From Hippea jasoniae (GTDB lineage: Bacteria > Campylobacterota_A > Desulfurellia > Desulfurellales > Hippeaceae): a stretch of 64,000 nt of DNA. The stretch is from positions 62,001 to 126,000 of the forward strand of contig NZ_JQLX01000014.1 of NCBI RefSeq assembly GCF_000744435.1. Direction: 5' to 3'. This document shows, piece after piece, positions 63,362 to 64,000 of the stretch. A program made the translations under genes and the position numbers. The notes below the pieces were generated by a model. It was not told where the DNA came from. It saw only the letters and a list, made by a program, of their open reading frames with translations, and did not search any database. How positions within the stretch are numbered: the first letter of the stretch is position 1; every line of letters begins with the position of its first letter.

Positions 63362-64000
63362 GTTTAAAAATTTAACATATACGATATCCGGTAAGCAGAT
63401 TTTAGATGATATTAATTTTACTATAGAAAAGGGGAGTTTTGTTGCCATTGTTGGACCAAACGGTGCTGGTAAAACGACATTGATTAAGATTTTGCTTGGT
63501 TTGCTAAAACCTACAGAAGGGTTTGTTAAGATTGATGGTAAAACACCTCAGGAATATATCAGAGAAAATAGGATTGGCTATCTGCCCCAAAAGGCGATAG
63601 TAAACTGGAATATGCCACTTAAGGTTATAGATGTTGTTTTGATTGAGAATCTAAAACCGTTTGGATTATTCAAAAGATATACAAAAGAGGAGATTGAAAA
63701 GGTTAGAGAGCTTTTAGAGCTTTTTGGTATAGCAGGAAGGATTAATTCATACATAAAGGAGTTATCTGGTGGCGGGCAGCAGAGGGTTTCGCTGGCACGC
63801 TGTCTTTTTCACAATCCATCACTGCTGGTTTTAGATGAGCCCAATACAGCTGTGGATGCTGTTTATACAACGAGGATTTATGAGATTTTGAAGGATTTGA
63901 AGGAGAAAAAGGGTGTAACAGTTGTGATGGTGACGCATGATATCGGTGCTATTAGTGGATATGTGGATGAGATTATGTGTTTGAATGTTAAACTACACTG
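63354..64000 (+). CDS. Metal ABC transporter ATPase (ZnuC-like), 3' end cut off
   Basis: ATPase of the importer, read for 215 residues before the window edge. Walker A GPNGAGKTT (residues 34-42), signature LSGGGQQRVSLARCL, Walker B LLVLDEPNTAVD and switch His VTHDIG are intact. The Q-loop is LPQKA and the family segment IVNWNMPL follows it. It overlaps the binding-protein gene by eight bases. The permease would lie beyond the window. Confidence 0.9.
   Translation, partial: MIEFKNLTYTISGKQILDDINFTIEKGSFVAIVGPNGAGKTTLIKILLGLLKPTEGFVKIDGKTPQEYIRENRIGYLPQKAIVNWNMPLKVIDVVLIENLKPFGLFKRYTKEEIEKVRELLELFGIAGRINSYIKELSGGGQQRVSLARCLFHNPSLLVLDEPNTAVDAVYTTRIYEILKDLKEKKGVTVVMVTHDIGAISGYVDEIMCLNVKLH

Noticed and set aside
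1-64000. CRISPR arrays, insertion sequences, prophage or integrative elements
   Set aside because: No direct-repeat/spacer pattern, transposase, integrase or phage genes were seen; gene density and composition are uniform.

Overview
The window reads as a chromosomal segment of an A+T-rich, Gram-negative, probably thermophilic anaerobe. Family content (TRAP-TAXI importer, single-chain methylmalonyl-CoA mutase with MeaB and epimerase, molybdate/tungstate uptake under a Moco-type riboswitch, ClpXP plus HslUV, ThiC, short LeuC/LeuD, heptose and acyltransferase genes for LPS) and codon habits (many AGA/AGG and ATA codons) fit a Desulfurella/Hippea-like sulfur reducer. That placement is inference from remembered family distribution; no search was run. 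I see no prophage, insertion sequence or CRISPR array. The region looks like compact core genome with many overlapping genes.

Layout. 1-1651 (minus): 5' part of an EF-G-like GTPase behind an unrecognised 206-residue protein. 1784-5279 (plus): promoter, Moco/tungsten-cofactor riboswitch, a 13-codon leader ORF, then a molybdate/tungstate ABC importer with a DUF364-type protein inside the operon. 5269-7665: a K+ channel and a DUF89 protein diverge from a 57-bp region in which both genes look leaderless. 7644-10929: an RNase HII-QueH fusion, tRNA-CAU, Nif3-like protein, zinc-ribbon coiled-coil protein and RNase HI. 11014-18578: a TAXI-type TRAP transporter converging on a BMP-type nucleoside ABC transporter. 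18667-21564 (minus): a NIT-domain chemoreceptor and a membrane-anchored Clp-fold protease.

21696-33589 (plus) is a tightly overlapping string: PsiE-like protein, proS, two peptidases, an HD-GYP protein, mobB, three envelope (LPS) genes, thiE, moaA, moaC. 33650-39146 continues with a DUF2914 protein, a soluble PAS chemoreceptor, leuCDB, a phosphoesterase and engB. 39141-44224 (minus) is the proteostasis operon tig-clpP-clpX-hslV-hslU. 44321-46753 holds a two-component system and a lytic transglycosylase. 46826-53559 is a propionate/methylmalonyl-CoA cluster (mutase, MeaB, lipoprotein, epimerase), then a CoA-disulfide-reductase-like flavoprotein and threonine synthase. 53574-54256 is a tRNA operon (Lys, Glu, HU gene, Val, Asp). 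54273-64000: CinA-N protein, thiC, birA, a diguanylate cyclase, hisC, tyrA, cmk, ispH, an inositol-phosphatase-family protein and the start of a metal ABC importer.

Functional threads: Mo/W uptake and cofactor synthesis are split over three places (riboswitch operon, mobB, moaA-moaC). c-di-GMP turnover has at least one maker and one HD-GYP degrader. Several genes appear to be translated from leaderless or very short-leader mRNAs (6720, 6778, 8911, 21696). The points most worth a second look are the riboswitch with its leader ORF, the RNase HII-QueH fusion, the divergent leaderless promoters, a terminator abutting an ABC ATPase start codon, a histidine kinase with no canonical start before its first membrane helix, and a ZnuA-like protein lacking expected metal ligands.
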